DNA from: Marinitenerispora sediminis
GTDB lineage: Bacteria; Actinomycetota; Actinomycetes; Streptosporangiales; Streptosporangiaceae
Length of the DNA stretch: 64,000 bases
Assembly (NCBI RefSeq): GCF_003336425.1
Contig: NZ_QEIO01000002.1
Coordinates: 1-64,000, forward strand
Reading direction: 5' to 3'
The notes beneath the pieces were generated by a model. It was not told where the DNA came from, made no database searches, and saw only the letters and a program-made list of their open reading frames with translations. The translations under genes were made by a program, and so were the position numbers. This document shows positions 34,397 to 43,993 of the stretch, one piece after another; positions within the stretch are counted from its first letter, which is position 1, and each line of letters starts with the position of its first letter.

Positions 34397-36631
34397 ATGT
34401 CGGATGTCGAGTCGAGCCCCGAACTTAATGGTGAGAACGCGGCCGCCGAGATCACCTACGACGAGCAGTTCTACCCGGCACGTCCCAAGCGGCTCCCGAC
34501 CGCGCGGCGCGTCGCGCGCGCGAACGGCACCGGGCCGCGCACGGGGGAGCCGGTGGGGTCGAACCCGGACTACGTCGAATGGCTCAAGGACCGGTCGATG
34601 CTCGCCGACGCGAACGTGATCGCCAGGCAGCTCTCCGGGAAGAGCACCATGTGGCAGAACCCCTTCGCGCATCCGAACCCCCGCGGCGCCATCGACCAGG
34701 CCGCCGTGTGGTTCACGTCCTACCCCCTCTCGCTCATGACCGCCCCGGGCCGCTCCTACCTCGCGACCCTCGGCGACCCGGAACTCTGGAAGGCGTTCGC
34801 CGACATCGGCATCAACGCGGTCCACACCGGCCCCGTCAAGGAGGCGGGCGGACTCGACGGCTGGTCCGCCACGCCGAGCGTCGACGGGCACTTCGACCGG
34901 GTCGGCATGGAGATCGACCCGCTGTTCGGCACCGAGGAGGAGTTCCGCCGCCTGTGCGCCACCGCCAAGTGGTACGGAGGCGTGATCATCGACGACCTCA
35001 TCCCCGGCCACACCGGCAAGGGCGCCGACTTCCGCCTCGCGGAGATGGCCGTCGGCGACTACCCCGGCATCTACCACATGATCGAGATCGCCGAGCAGGA
35101 CTGGGACCTCCTCCCCGAGGTGCCGCCCGGGCGCACGTCGGTCAACCTCGACCCCGACACCGAGCAGGCGCTGGAGAAGGCCGGCTACATCATCGGGCGG
35201 CTGCAGCGCGTCATCTTCTACGAGCCCGGGGTCAAGGAGACCAACTGGAGCGCGACCAGCGCCGTGCTCGGCCCGGACGGCGTGACGCGCCGCTGGGTCT
35301 ACCTGCACTACTTCAAGGCCGGCCAGCCGACGGTCAACTGGATCGACCCGTCGTTCGCGGGCATGCGCCTCGTCATCGGGGACGCCTGCCACTCGCTGGC
35401 CGACCTGGGCTCCGGCGCGCTGCGCCTGGACGCCAACGGCTTCCTCGGCGTCGAGAAGTCCGCCGAGGGCCTGCCCGCGTGGTCGGAGGGGCACCCGCTG
35501 TCGGAGGCGGCCAACCAGTTCATCGCGAGCATCGTCCGCAAGATGGGCGGCTTCACCTTCCAGGAGCTGAACCTGTCCCTGGAGGACATCCGGATGACGT
35601 CGGAGGTCGGCGCCGACCTCTCCTACGACTTCGTGAACCGGCCCGCATACCACCACGCGCTGGTCACCGGCGACACGGAGTTCCTCCGCCTCACCGTGCG
35701 ATTGGCGCACGAGGTCGGGGTCGACCCCGTCTCCCTCGTGCACGCCCTGCAGAACCACGACGAGCTCACCCACGAACTCGTCCACTTCTCCGGGATGCAC
35801 GCCAACGACACGTTCACCTACCACGGCGCGGACGTGACCGGCCACGACCTCGCCGCCCGCATCCAGCGGGAGCTCACCGAGGGGCTCACCGGGGAGCGCG
35901 CTCCCTACAACCTGCCGTTCACCGCCAACGGCGTCGCCTGCACCACCGTCTCGGTCGTGGCCGCGGCGCTGGGGCTGCGGGACCTGTCCGACCTGTCGGA
36001 GGACGAGGTCGAGGCGATCGTCCGGGCGCACCTGCTGCTGGCCATGTTCAACGCCCTCCAGCCGGGGGTCTTCGCCATCTCCGGCTGGGACCTGTGCGGG
36101 ACGCTGACCCTCGACCCCGCGGAGGTGGCGGCGCTCATCGAGGAGGGCGACACCCGGTGGATCCACCGCGGCGCCCACGACCTGATGGGGGTGAACCCGG
36201 CGGCCACCCGCTCCGAGAACGGCATGCCGCGGGCGGTCAGCCTCTACGGGACGCTCCCGGAGCAGCTCGCCGATCCGCGCTCATTCGCGTCCCGGCTGAA
36301 GGCCGTCATCGAGGTCCGCACCCGCGGCGGCATCGCGACCGCCCGGCAGATCGACGTGCCGGACGTGCCGCACGAGGCCATGCTCGTCATGGTCCACGAG
36401 CTCCCCTCGGAGGACCTGCAGGTGACGGTGCTGAACTTCTCAGCCGAGCCGGTCACCGGCGTCGTGCGCTCCGAGCACCTGCGCCCCGGGGCCGACGTCA
36501 GCTCGATGTTCACCGGGGACTCCGTCGGCACCGTCGACGCCCAGCACGGGTTCACCCTCGCCCTCGAACCCTTCGAGGGCACGTCGCTGATCATCACCGA
36601 CCCCGCGCCCGGCGGCGGGGCCGCCAAGTAG
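34397..36631 (+). CDS. treS: Trehalose synthase (GH13, Pseudomonas putida TreS type)
   Basis: The 744-residue protein matches the GH13 trehalose synthases typified by the enzyme of Pseudomonas putida (688 residues), which interconvert maltose and trehalose. Catalytic motifs are LRLDANGF (nucleophile Asp345), TFQELN (acid/base Glu390) and LQNHDE (Asp455). Conserved blocks such as [19 protein letters not shown] and GDTRWIHRG also agree. It carries about 55 extra N-terminal residues before [13 protein letters not shown], where the Pseudomonas enzyme begins. It is not the common actinobacterial TreS fused or linked to maltokinase. The ATG at 34397 is preferred over an upstream extension. The gene is alone between regulatory gaps and followed by two hairpins, so it is probably monocistronic. 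Trehalose protects against osmotic stress. Confidence 0.8.
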   Translation: MSDVESSPELNGENAAAEITYDEQFYPARPKRLPTARRVARANGTGPRTGEPVGSNPDYVEWLKDRSMLADANVIARQLSGKSTMWQNPFAHPNPRGAIDQAAVWFTSYPLSLMTAPGRSYLATLGDPELWKAFADIGINAVHTGPVKEAGGLDGWSATPSVDGHFDRVGMEIDPLFGTEEEFRRLCATAKWYGGVIIDDLIPGHTGKGADFRLAEMAVGDYPGIYHMIEIAEQDWDLLPEVPPGRTSVNLDPDTEQALEKAGYIIGRLQRVIFYEPGVKETNWSATSAVLGPDGVTRRWVYLHYFKAGQPTVNWIDPSFAGMRLVIGDACHSLADLGSGALRLDANGFLGVEKSAEGLPAWSEGHPLSEAANQFIASIVRKMGGFTFQELNLSLEDIRMTSEVGADLSYDFVNRPAYHHALVTGDTEFLRLTVRLAHEVGVDPVSLVHALQNHDELTHELVHFSGMHANDTFTYHGADVTGHDLAARIQRELTEGLTGERAPYNLPFTANGVACTTVSVVAAALGLRDLSDLSEDEVEAIVRAHLLLAMFNALQPGVFAISGWDLCGTLTLDPAEVAALIEEGDTRWIHRGAHDLMGVNPAATRSENGMPRAVSLYGTLPEQLADPRSFASRLKAVIEVRTRGGIATARQIDVPDVPHEAMLVMVHELPSEDLQVTVLNFSAEPVTGVVRSEHLRPGADVSSMFTGDSVGTVDAQHGFTLALEPFEGTSLIITDPAPGGGAAK

Positions 36632-36637
36632 CCGGCC

Positions 36638-36663
36638 GCCGGCGGGGGCCCGCTCCCGCCGGC
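36638..36663 (+). terminator. Hairpin after trehalose synthase
   Basis: Nine-base perfect arms (36638-36646 and 36655-36663) with an eight-base loop begin seven bases after the stop codon of the trehalose synthase gene. Confidence 0.6.
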
Positions 36664-36692
36664 ACGGACCCGTCCGCGGAGCCGGAACGCGG

Positions 36693-36723
36693 AGGGCGCC
36701 CCGGGTCTCCCCCGAGGCGCCCT
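36693..36723. terminator. Second hairpin between convergent genes
   Basis: Eight-base perfect arms (36693-36700 and 36716-36723) enclose a further four-base stem (CGGG/CCCG). It lies 22 bases from the stop of the convergent AGCS gene and may serve both directions. Confidence 0.65.
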
Positions 36724-36745
36724 GCCGGTCGGCACCGCCGCGTGG

Positions 36746-38206
36746 TCAGCCCTTCCGGGCGTCGACCAGGTCCGGCTCCCGCCAGTTCGGCTCGGCGAAG
36801 TACTTCCGGGTCTCGGCGATGATCACGCCGGAGAGCACGAGGAGGCCGATGAGGTTGGGCACCGCCATGAGCCCGTTGGCGGCGTCGCTGAACGCCCACA
36901 CGAGGTTCAGCTCCGTGGTCGCCCCGATGTAGACCACGATGACGAACACGATGCGGAACGGGATGACCGCGGCACGGCCGACGAGGAAGTCCAGGCAGCG
37001 CTCGCCGTAGTAGGACCAGCCCACCAGGGTGGTGAAGGCGAAGAACATCAGGCTGATCGCGACGATGTAGCCGCCCACCGGGGCAAGCGCCGGGGAGATG
37101 CTGCCGAAAGCCTCGCTCATCGCCCAGTTGGTCATCAGCGCGCCGTCGCCGGCCTGGGCCTCGGTGCGCCAGGCGCCGGTGATGATGATGACCAGGCCCG
37201 TCATCGTGACCACGATGATCGTGTCGATGAAGGTCTGGGTCATGGAGACCATGGCCTGGCGGACGGGCTGGGCCGTCTTGGCCGCCGCCGCGGCGATGCC
37301 GCCGGTGCCCAGACCGGACTCGTTGGAGAACATCCCGCGTGCCATGCCCTGCTGCATAGCGATGATGAACACCGACCCGGCGAACCCGCCGACCGCGGCG
37401 GTCCCGCTGAAGGCGTCGGTGAACACCAGGAGGAGGGCCCCCGGGATGTCCGTGACGTAGACGGCGAGGACGAGCAGGGAGGCGAGCACGTAAAGGATGA
37501 TCATGACCGGCACGACGCCGGACGCGAACCGGCCGATGCTCTTGATCCCGCCCAGGATCACCGCGGCGACGAGGGCGACCATGACGATCCCCGAGATCCA
37601 GGTCGGCACGCCGAACGTGTTGTCGAGCTGGCCGGCGACGGCGTTGGCCTGCGTCATGTTGCCGATGCCGAACGAGGCGACCGCGCCGAAGAGCGCGAAG
37701 AGGAAGCCGAGCACCAGGCCGATCTTGGCGCCGGCGCCGGTGCTGCCGAACTTCTCGGCGAAGCCGTGGCGCAGGTAGAACATCGGGCCGCCGCTCATCT
37801 CGCCCTTGGAGTCGGGGCGGCGGTACTTCACGCCGAGCAGGGCCTCGCTGTACTTGGTGGCCATGCCCAGGACGCCGGTGACCCACATCCAGAACAGGGC
37901 GCCCGGGCCGCCGACGCCGATGGCCAGGGCGGCACCGGCGATGTTGCCGACCCCGACCGTGGCGGCCAGCGCCGTACTGAGGGCCTGGTAGTGGGAGATG
38001 TCCCCTTCGGCCTTCGCCCCGTCCTTGTCCGATTCGGTGCGGCGGATCAGGGCGAGCCACAGAGCGTGGCCGAGCACGCGGAACTGGAGTCCGCGGAGCC
38101 TGATGGTGAGGTAGACCCCCACGACCAGGAGGAGCGGGATGAGGAAGAACGGTCCCCAGATGAAGGCGACGACGGCGTCCAGTACAGCTTGGAAGGAATC
38201 GGTCAT
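36746..38206 (-). CDS. Sodium:alanine/glycine symporter (AGCS family)
   Basis: The 486-residue membrane protein is an AGCS symporter, which takes up alanine or glycine with sodium. Hallmarks are QALSTALAATVGVGNIAGAA, GMATKYSEALLGVKYR, GGPMFYLRHG and RGMFSNESGLGTGGIAAAAA. About eleven helices are visible. The ATG at 38206 gives the expected short N-terminus; GGAG lies eleven bases ahead. Relatives such as DagA also move D-alanine, and D-cycloserine is an alanine analogue, so its presence 6 kb from the cycloserine-type cluster is worth noting, although there is no operon link. Confidence 0.88.
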   Translation of the reverse strand: MTDSFQAVLDAVVAFIWGPFFLIPLLLVVGVYLTIRLRGLQFRVLGHALWLALIRRTESDKDGAKAEGDISHYQALSTALAATVGVGNIAGAALAIGVGGPGALFWMWVTGVLGMATKYSEALLGVKYRRPDSKGEMSGGPMFYLRHGFAEKFGSTGAGAKIGLVLGFLFALFGAVASFGIGNMTQANAVAGQLDNTFGVPTWISGIVMVALVAAVILGGIKSIGRFASGVVPVMIILYVLASLLVLAVYVTDIPGALLLVFTDAFSGTAAVGGFAGSVFIIAMQQGMARGMFSNESGLGTGGIAAAAAKTAQPVRQAMVSMTQTFIDTIIVVTMTGLVIIITGAWRTEAQAGDGALMTNWAMSEAFGSISPALAPVGGYIVAISLMFFAFTTLVGWSYYGERCLDFLVGRAAVIPFRIVFVIVVYIGATTELNLVWAFSDAANGLMAVPNLIGLLVLSGVIIAETRKYFAEPNWREPDLVDARKG

Positions 38207-38841
38207 GTGCTGAGAGCTCCCTGTCCGCTGCTCACTCGCGGAAGCGGACATGGTGGGTCGGTGGCCGGCGCGTCCGCAACGGACGGCCAGTCGCACACGA
38301 ACGGCCCGTGTGCACGCACAGCGTTCCATAAGAGCGTTACGCCGAAATCACATTCAATCGTCACCATGGGCACTTAAAGAACAGATCGGTAGAGAAGTAG
38401 CGCTATCGGTCGGCTGTTCTCCCGTGCCCGCCCATAGCGGCGCGAGTGGCGGCCGCGGACCGAGGTCGTGGACGCGCCGGCGCCTGCGCGGGCCCTCGCC
38501 GCATGGAGCGAAGCCGCAGCCCGGGGCCGGCCCACCGGGCAGCGGGAGCGGCGGGGGCGGACCGCGCGCCGTGCGCGGCACGGACCTGAAGATCCGCGGG
38601 GAACGCCCGCCGTACCGGGGAATTCGGCCGCGGTGCGCCGTGCTCCCCCGGATCCGGGCGCGGCGGCGCGGCCGGTGGATACCCACTCCGCCCTCCGCAC
38701 GGGCGGCCCTCGCGCGCAAAGCGCTATTCCGATAAAGGCGGCGGCGCCATTCACGTTCCGGGAGGTATCCCGGCGTTCCGCCGAGCCGCCGCATCCCCGA
38801 GTCGTCGCCGCCTGGCGTCCGCGGACGGTTCCGCGCCGCGG
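38207..38841. promoter_or_regulatory. 635-base gap with leader hairpins and a candidate promoter for the AGCS gene
   Basis: No gene is supported. Reading on the minus strand towards AGCS, a TTGAAT element (about 38352-38357) and a TCTTAT-like element 18 bases on could form a promoter, followed by a leader with two perfect stems: 38271-38276 with 38280-38285, and 38223-38229 with 38243-38249, the latter just ahead of the start. A larger imperfect dyad spans 38379-38419 (GAACAG/CTGTTC outer arms). The rest (38420-38841) is GC-rich with no recognisable element. Confidence 0.4.
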
Positions 38842-40257
38842 TCAGCGCACCACCTCGACGTTCGCCATCATCCCGCGGTCCTCGTGGTTGAGGATGTGGC
38901 AGTGCACCGGGAACACGCCGACGAAGTCCCGGAACCGGGTGCGGATCACAACCTCGCCGCGCACGGGGAGCTGGACGGTGTCCTGGCGGCCGCGCGCGTC
39001 GTAGGGGCGTCCGTTGACGCTGATCACCTGGAACGGGTTGATGTGGATATGGAAGGCGTGCTCTTCGTCGGAGTCGTTGCGGACCGTCCACTCCTCCGTC
39101 GTGCCGAGCCGGACCCGGATGTCGACGCGCTCGGGGTCGAACTCCCGCCCGTTGACGAAGAACCGGTTCTTCCGCTTGTCCTGGGAGAAGGTGACGGTGC
39201 GGCGGCGGTCCACCGGTGCCGCGCGCAGATCGTCGAAGGGGGCGAGCAGCGTCGGAAGCCGCGCGGGCGGCAGTGCGGCACCCTCGGAGACCACGGTCGC
39301 CAGGACGGCCTGCGGGTAGCGGTCGCCGGCGGGGCCGGTGGTGTAGGCGAGGGTGCGCAGTCCGGTGCGGCCGGGCGGTCCGCCCTGGACGAGCACGTCG
39401 TAGCGGCTGGCGGGAGGCATCAGCAGCCGGTCGCGCTGCCACACGCGGTGCAGTGGGTTGCCGTCCTGGGCGATGACGTGGAAGCGGGTGCCGGGGAGTT
39501 CGACCTGGTAGGTGATGTTGGCGCTCATGTTGGCCAGCCGCCACAGCTGGGTCTCGCCGGGCCGGATGCGCAGAGTGGGGTTGACGAGTCCGTTGACGGT
39601 CCGGGTGGTGGGGGCGTTGCTGTCGATGTTGTCGGTGGGGATCGCCCCGTCGCGGACCTGGAAGTCCTTGAGCGCGACGAGGCGCTCGGGGAGCCCGCGC
39701 AGCGGGGGCGGCAGGTAGCGGTCCAGGCCCTCGACCACGATGGCGCCGGCGAGCCCGGCGAACACCTGCCCCTCGGCCTGCGGGTGGGCATGGGAGTGGT
39801 ACCAGTACGTTCCCGGGGGCTGGCCCTCGGGGAACCGGTAGGAGTACCGCCACTTCTCGCCTGGCAGGATGCGGACGGCCATGTTGTCGGCGTGTCCCTC
39901 CGGGGAGACGTGCAGGCCGTGCGTGTGCAGGTTCGTCGCGCTGGACGCCTGGTTGACGAGGGTGATGTCGAGCCGGTCGCCTGGACGGACGCGCAGCGTG
40001 GGCGGCATGAAGCGGCCGTCGTAGACGAGCGCCGCGACCTTGCGCGCCCCCAAGCGCACCCGTTCCTCTTGGACGGTCAACCGGACGTCGAGGCGGCCGT
40101 CCTCGCTTACGAGTTCCGGAGGCTGCACGAGTTCCGGACCGCGGGCGGCGGGTGCACCCTCAGCCGCGGGGCGCGCCGGCCCGATGAGCACGCAGCTCAG
40201 CAGCAGGGCGGTAACGGTGGCGGTCCATCTCAGCGGAACTGCTGGCGCGGCGGTCAT
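38842..40257 (-). CDS. Secreted multicopper oxidase
   Basis: The 471-residue protein has a signal peptide (RWTATVTALLLSCVLIGPARPA) and all four copper-binding motifs: HTHGLH, WYHSHAHP, HAFHIHINPF and HCHILNHEDRGMM, the last containing the T1 copper Cys, His and axial Met. It is therefore a complete three-domain laccase-like enzyme that couples oxidation of phenols, metals or similar donors to reduction of oxygen to water outside the cell. AGGAGA lies seven bases before the ATG. It is not near copper efflux or chaperone genes, so the physiological substrate is open. The next gene upstream is 868 bases away. Confidence 0.88.
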   Translation of the reverse strand: MTAAPAVPLRWTATVTALLLSCVLIGPARPAAEGAPAARGPELVQPPELVSEDGRLDVRLTVQEERVRLGARKVAALVYDGRFMPPTLRVRPGDRLDITLVNQASSATNLHTHGLHVSPEGHADNMAVRILPGEKWRYSYRFPEGQPPGTYWYHSHAHPQAEGQVFAGLAGAIVVEGLDRYLPPPLRGLPERLVALKDFQVRDGAIPTDNIDSNAPTTRTVNGLVNPTLRIRPGETQLWRLANMSANITYQVELPGTRFHVIAQDGNPLHRVWQRDRLLMPPASRYDVLVQGGPPGRTGLRTLAYTTGPAGDRYPQAVLATVVSEGAALPPARLPTLLAPFDDLRAAPVDRRRTVTFSQDKRKNRFFVNGREFDPERVDIRVRLGTTEEWTVRNDSDEEHAFHIHINPFQVISVNGRPYDARGRQDTVQLPVRGEVVIRTRFRDFVGVFPVHCHILNHEDRGMMANVEVVR

Positions 40258-41125
40258 CGCGGTCTCCTGTGCCGGCGGACGGTCCGGCTGCTGCGGGGCC
40301 GGTCGGTGTGCACGCCCCCGCTACCGACGACGCCGGCCGGCTATCCACGGTCGGCGTACGCATGCGGTATCGAAGTGGTCATCACTCGCCCGCGCACGGC
40401 GGGTCGGCGCTCCTCGTCCGGCCCGGCACGGGCCGCCCCAGTCCGCGCCGGCGCGACCCCCAAGACGCCGCGTGCGGGCCGCGGCGGTGGCATGCGCCGG
40501 TGGAACCGCGCACGGCGGCGGTGGGACAGCGGACGCGGGCCGGAGCGCGGGGCGAGGGAGCGCCGGACCCCGACGGGTCCGGCCGCGGTGGGGGACGGCT
40601 AGCCAGCGCCCGGCACGCCGTCCCACGGCCGACCCAGGAACCGGGCTCTCCTCCGCGCGCCCGTCGCCTGCCCGCAGGGACCGGGCCGCACGACGTTGGC
40701 AGCGGCGGCAGCGCGCCGCGCCCGGACCCGGCCATCGGTACGCGCTCCCGCGTCCGCGGCGGCTCCTCCGCCGGTCTGAGGTAGTGCGGCCGCGGCCCGC
40801 CGGAGGCGGGGTGCGCGGTCGTCCGCCACCGTGGGCGCGCCGTGCCTTCGACGGGCGACCGGATGCGGTCCCGGGCCCGTCCGGGCCCCCGCCGCCAGCC
40901 CACCGGGGCACCGGTGCCGGTGGCGGGGCGGGCCGGCCGTCCGGGGCACGGGGCGTGCGGACCCCGTCGGGGACCAGCACGGAGCCCCACGCCGTGACCT
41001 TGGTCCCCGCGTGGGCGGGGCCGCGGCGGGCAGAGGGACATGACCGCGACGGCGGGGTGGTCCCGCGCCGGCCCGCCGCCTTCCCGCCGTCGCCCGGCAC
41101 GTATCTGGAAGCCAGGTGAGCACCC
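40258..41125. other. 868-base gene-free GC-rich region
   Basis: Several overlapping open frames exist on both strands because stops are rare at this G+C, but all are rich in Arg, Pro, Ala and Gly, lack Shine-Dalgarno sites and match nothing. I treat the stretch as non-coding. It separates the divergent multicopper oxidase and acyl-CoA synthetase genes and must hold their promoters. Confidence 0.45.
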
Positions 41126-43777
41126 ATGACCGTCCGCATCGACTCCGGTCCCGTGCACGCACTGCTGACCGACGGCAGCATCGTCCGCATCCGGCCGGCC
41201 GCCGTCGGGGACGCGGCGGCGGTGCACCGCCTGCACCAGGCGCTGTCCGCGGAGAACCGGCGGCTGCGCTTCTTCGTCCCCGGGCCGCGGGTGCCCGGCC
41301 ACGTGGCCGAACGGCTCTGCCGCCCTCCTGACCCCGCGCACGCGGCACTGGTCGCCCTCCTCGCGGGCGAGATCGTCGGGATCGCCGGATACGAGCGGGA
41401 CAACGGGGCGGCGACCGCCGAGATCTCGCTGGCGGTCGCCGAGCACGTGCACGGCCGAGGCGTGGGCACGCTGCTCCTGGAGCACCTGGCCTCGCTCGCC
41501 CGGCGCGGTGGAGTGGCGGCCCTGACCGCGGAGGTCCTCCTCGACAACCACGCCATGCTGCGGGTGTTCGCCGACGCCGGCCTGCCGCTGCGGCGGCACC
41601 TGGACATGGGCGTGGTCGAGGTCGAACTCCCGCTCACCATGGACGACCGGTACCTGTCGGCGGTGGAGGAGCGGGAGAGCCGTGCGGGACTCGCCAGCAT
41701 GCACCGCCTGCTGCGGCCCTCGTCGCTGGCCGTCGTCGGCGGCACCCGCCGTGCGGTGTCGGTCGGCAACGCCGTGGTCCGCAACATCCTCGAAGGCGGC
41801 TACACTGGCCGCGTCCACCTGGTGCACCCGGGGGAGGCCGACGTCGCCGGCATCGCGGCGCACCCGTCCGCGGCCGATCTCCCCGAACCTCCCGACCTCG
41901 TGGTGGTCGCCGTCCCGGCGGAGGCCGTCCCGGACGTGGCGCGCGCCTGCGGCGAACGCGGGGCCGGGGCGCTGGCCGTCCTCTCCGCCGGTCTGGCAGC
42001 CTCCGCGCGGCGCGAGCTGCTGGAGATCTGCCGCGCGTACGAGATGCGGCTCCTCGGGCCGAACTGCTTCGGCCTCGCCAACCTGGACCCGGACGTGCGG
42101 CTGCACGCGACGTTCGCGGCACGCCGGCCCCGGCCGGGGCACGCCTGCGTCATCACGCAGTCAGGAGGGGTCGGCATCACCCTCATGGAGCACCTGTCCC
42201 GGCTCGGGATCGGCGTCTCGACCTTCGCCTCCGTCGGCGACCGGCTCGACGTGAGCAGCAACGACCTGCTGGCCTGGGCGGAGGCCGACGCCGGCACCCG
42301 CATGGCCGTGGTGCACGTGGAATCGTTCGGGAATCCGCGCAAGTTCTCCCGGATCGCCCGCCGCATCAGCCGGAAGCTGCCGGTCCTGGCCATGCTCTCC
42401 GGGCGCTCCGCCGCGGGGCGCCGCGCGGCCCGGACCCACACGGGCGGGGCCGCCGTGGCGGAGCTGACCGGCGCCGCGCTGTTCCGGCAGGCCGGCGTCT
42501 CACCCGTGCGGAGTGTGACCGAGATGGTGGAGACGGCCGCGGTGCTCGCCCACCAGCCGCTGCCGGCCGGCCCCCGGGTGGCTGTGGTGACCAACACGGC
42601 CGGCACCGGCGTCCTGGTCGCCGACGCCTGCGAGGCCGAGGAGCTGGAGGTCCCGACCCTCGGTACCGACCTGCGGCGCAAGCTGGCCGGCGACCTGCCT
42701 CCGGGCGGATCGTGCGCCAACCCGGTCGACACCACCCCGCAGGTCCGGACCGAGCAGCTGCGGTGCTGCGTGCGCGCCCTCGCGGAGTCGCCGGAGGTGG
42801 ACGCGATCATCCTGGTCCTCGTCCCGACCGCGCTCGCCGACCTGGCACCGACCCTGTGCGCCGATACCGGCGGCAAGCCGATCCTCGCGGTGGCGCCCGA
42901 ACAGCCCGAGGCGGTCACCGTGCTGCCCGGCGGTGACCGCGGGGTCCCCACCTTCAGCGCCCCGGAGGAGGCCGCCGCGGCGCTCGGCCAGGCGTGGGCC
43001 CGGACCCGCTGGCTGGCCCGCCCGGCCGGAACGGTCCCCGTGTTCCCCGACGCCGCCGTCGGCCGCGCCCGGGAGGAGGTGCGGGAGTTCCTCCGGACCC
43101 GGCCGGTCGGCGGGTGGCTACCGCTGGACGCGGCGCTTCGGGTGGCGGAGTGCTACGGGATCCGCACCGCCCCGTGGCGGCGCGCGCGTTCGGCGGAGGA
43201 GGCGGTGGCGGCCCTGGACGTCCTGGGGGGACGGGTCGCGGTGAAGGGGGACGTCGCCGGTCTGGCCCACCGGAGGGCGGCGGGTGCGCTGCGCCTGGAC
43301 CTGGACCGGCCGGAGGAGGTGCGGGCGGCCTATCGCGCGTGCGCCGAGCGCTTCCCGACCGTGGTCGTCCAGGCCATGGCGGCACGCGAGTTCGACACGC
43401 GCCTCGGCATCATCCACCAGCCGGTCTTCGGGCCGCTCGTGCTGTTCGGGCTGGGCGGCAGCTACGCCGACGCCCTCGACACGCGCTCAGCCCGGCTGAC
43501 CCCGCTCACCGACGTCGACGCCGCGGAGCTCGTCCGCGAGGTCCGGGCGGTCGCCGCTCTCGGCGCGGAGGGCGGTGACAGGCGGATGGACGTGCCGGCC
43601 GTCCAAGAGGTCGCCGCCCGGCTGTCCCAGCTCGCCGGCGACCTGCCCGAGGTCGCCGAGATGGACCTCAACCCGGTCTCCGTGGGCGAGCACGGCGCGC
43701 TCGCCCTGGACGCGCGGGTGCGGGTGAGCCAGCGCCCGGACGAGGACCCCTATCTCCGGGCGCTCCCGCCGTTCTAG
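41126..43777 (+). CDS. GNAT acetyltransferase fused to ADP-forming acyl-CoA synthetase (Pat-like)
   Basis: The 883-residue protein combines an N-terminal GNAT domain (about residues 15-160; motif A AEHVHGRGVGTLLLEHLA), a CoA-binding domain (SLAVVGGTRRAVSVGNAVVR, about 190-310), succinyl-CoA-ligase-like domains (ITQSGGVGITLMEHLSRLGIG; AGRRAARTHTGGAAV) and a C-terminal ATP-grasp domain (VQAMAAREFDTRLGIIHQPVFGPLVLFG). This is the order of a subset of protein lysine acetyltransferases in actinobacteria; the better known Pat has GNAT at the C-terminus. These proteins acetylate and inactivate acetyl-CoA synthetases or similar targets. Whether the synthetase part is active cannot be told. AGGTGAG lies seven bases ahead of the ATG. 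Confidence 0.82.
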   Translation: MTVRIDSGPVHALLTDGSIVRIRPAAVGDAAAVHRLHQALSAENRRLRFFVPGPRVPGHVAERLCRPPDPAHAALVALLAGEIVGIAGYERDNGAATAEISLAVAEHVHGRGVGTLLLEHLASLARRGGVAALTAEVLLDNHAMLRVFADAGLPLRRHLDMGVVEVELPLTMDDRYLSAVEERESRAGLASMHRLLRPSSLAVVGGTRRAVSVGNAVVRNILEGGYTGRVHLVHPGEADVAGIAAHPSAADLPEPPDLVVVAVPAEAVPDVARACGERGAGALAVLSAGLAASARRELLEICRAYEMRLLGPNCFGLANLDPDVRLHATFAARRPRPGHACVITQSGGVGITLMEHLSRLGIGVSTFASVGDRLDVSSNDLLAWAEADAGTRMAVVHVESFGNPRKFSRIARRISRKLPVLAMLSGRSAAGRRAARTHTGGAAVAELTGAALFRQAGVSPVRSVTEMVETAAVLAHQPLPAGPRVAVVTNTAGTGVLVADACEAEELEVPTLGTDLRRKLAGDLPPGGSCANPVDTTPQVRTEQLRCCVRALAESPEVDAIILVLVPTALADLAPTLCADTGGKPILAVAPEQPEAVTVLPGGDRGVPTFSAPEEAAAALGQAWARTRWLARPAGTVPVFPDAAVGRAREEVREFLRTRPVGGWLPLDAALRVAECYGIRTAPWRRARSAEEAVAALDVLGGRVAVKGDVAGLAHRRAAGALRLDLDRPEEVRAAYRACAERFPTVVVQAMAAREFDTRLGIIHQPVFGPLVLFGLGGSYADALDTRSARLTPLTDVDAAELVREVRAVAALGAEGGDRRMDVPAVQEVAARLSQLAGDLPEVAEMDLNPVSVGEHGALALDARVRVSQRPDEDPYLRALPPF

Positions 43778-43993
43778 CGCGGCCCGGTGAAGAGTACGTC
43801 CGGCACCGGGCGCCGGGCGTCGGCTTCCCGACTCCGGCCGCCTACGCCAGCACGCGGGACGGGCTGGCGGCAGGAACGCGTCTGGTGCCGTCCACCTCCA
43901 CGCTGCTCCCGGCCGCCCGCGCGGTGGTCGCCGCGACCGCCGCGCGGGCGGGGACGCGGCCGGCACGGCCCCGCCGTCCGCGCCGGGGCCGGG

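Noticed and set aside
38207-38357. Glycine riboswitch ahead of the AGCS symporter
   Set aside because: The stems seen do not show the conserved glycine aptamer segments, so only unnamed hairpins are reported.
40040-41119. Possible 359-residue plus-strand gene between the oxidase and the synthetase
   Set aside because: Low-complexity Arg/Ala/Pro composition, overlaps the oxidase gene antisense, and has no ribosome-binding site.
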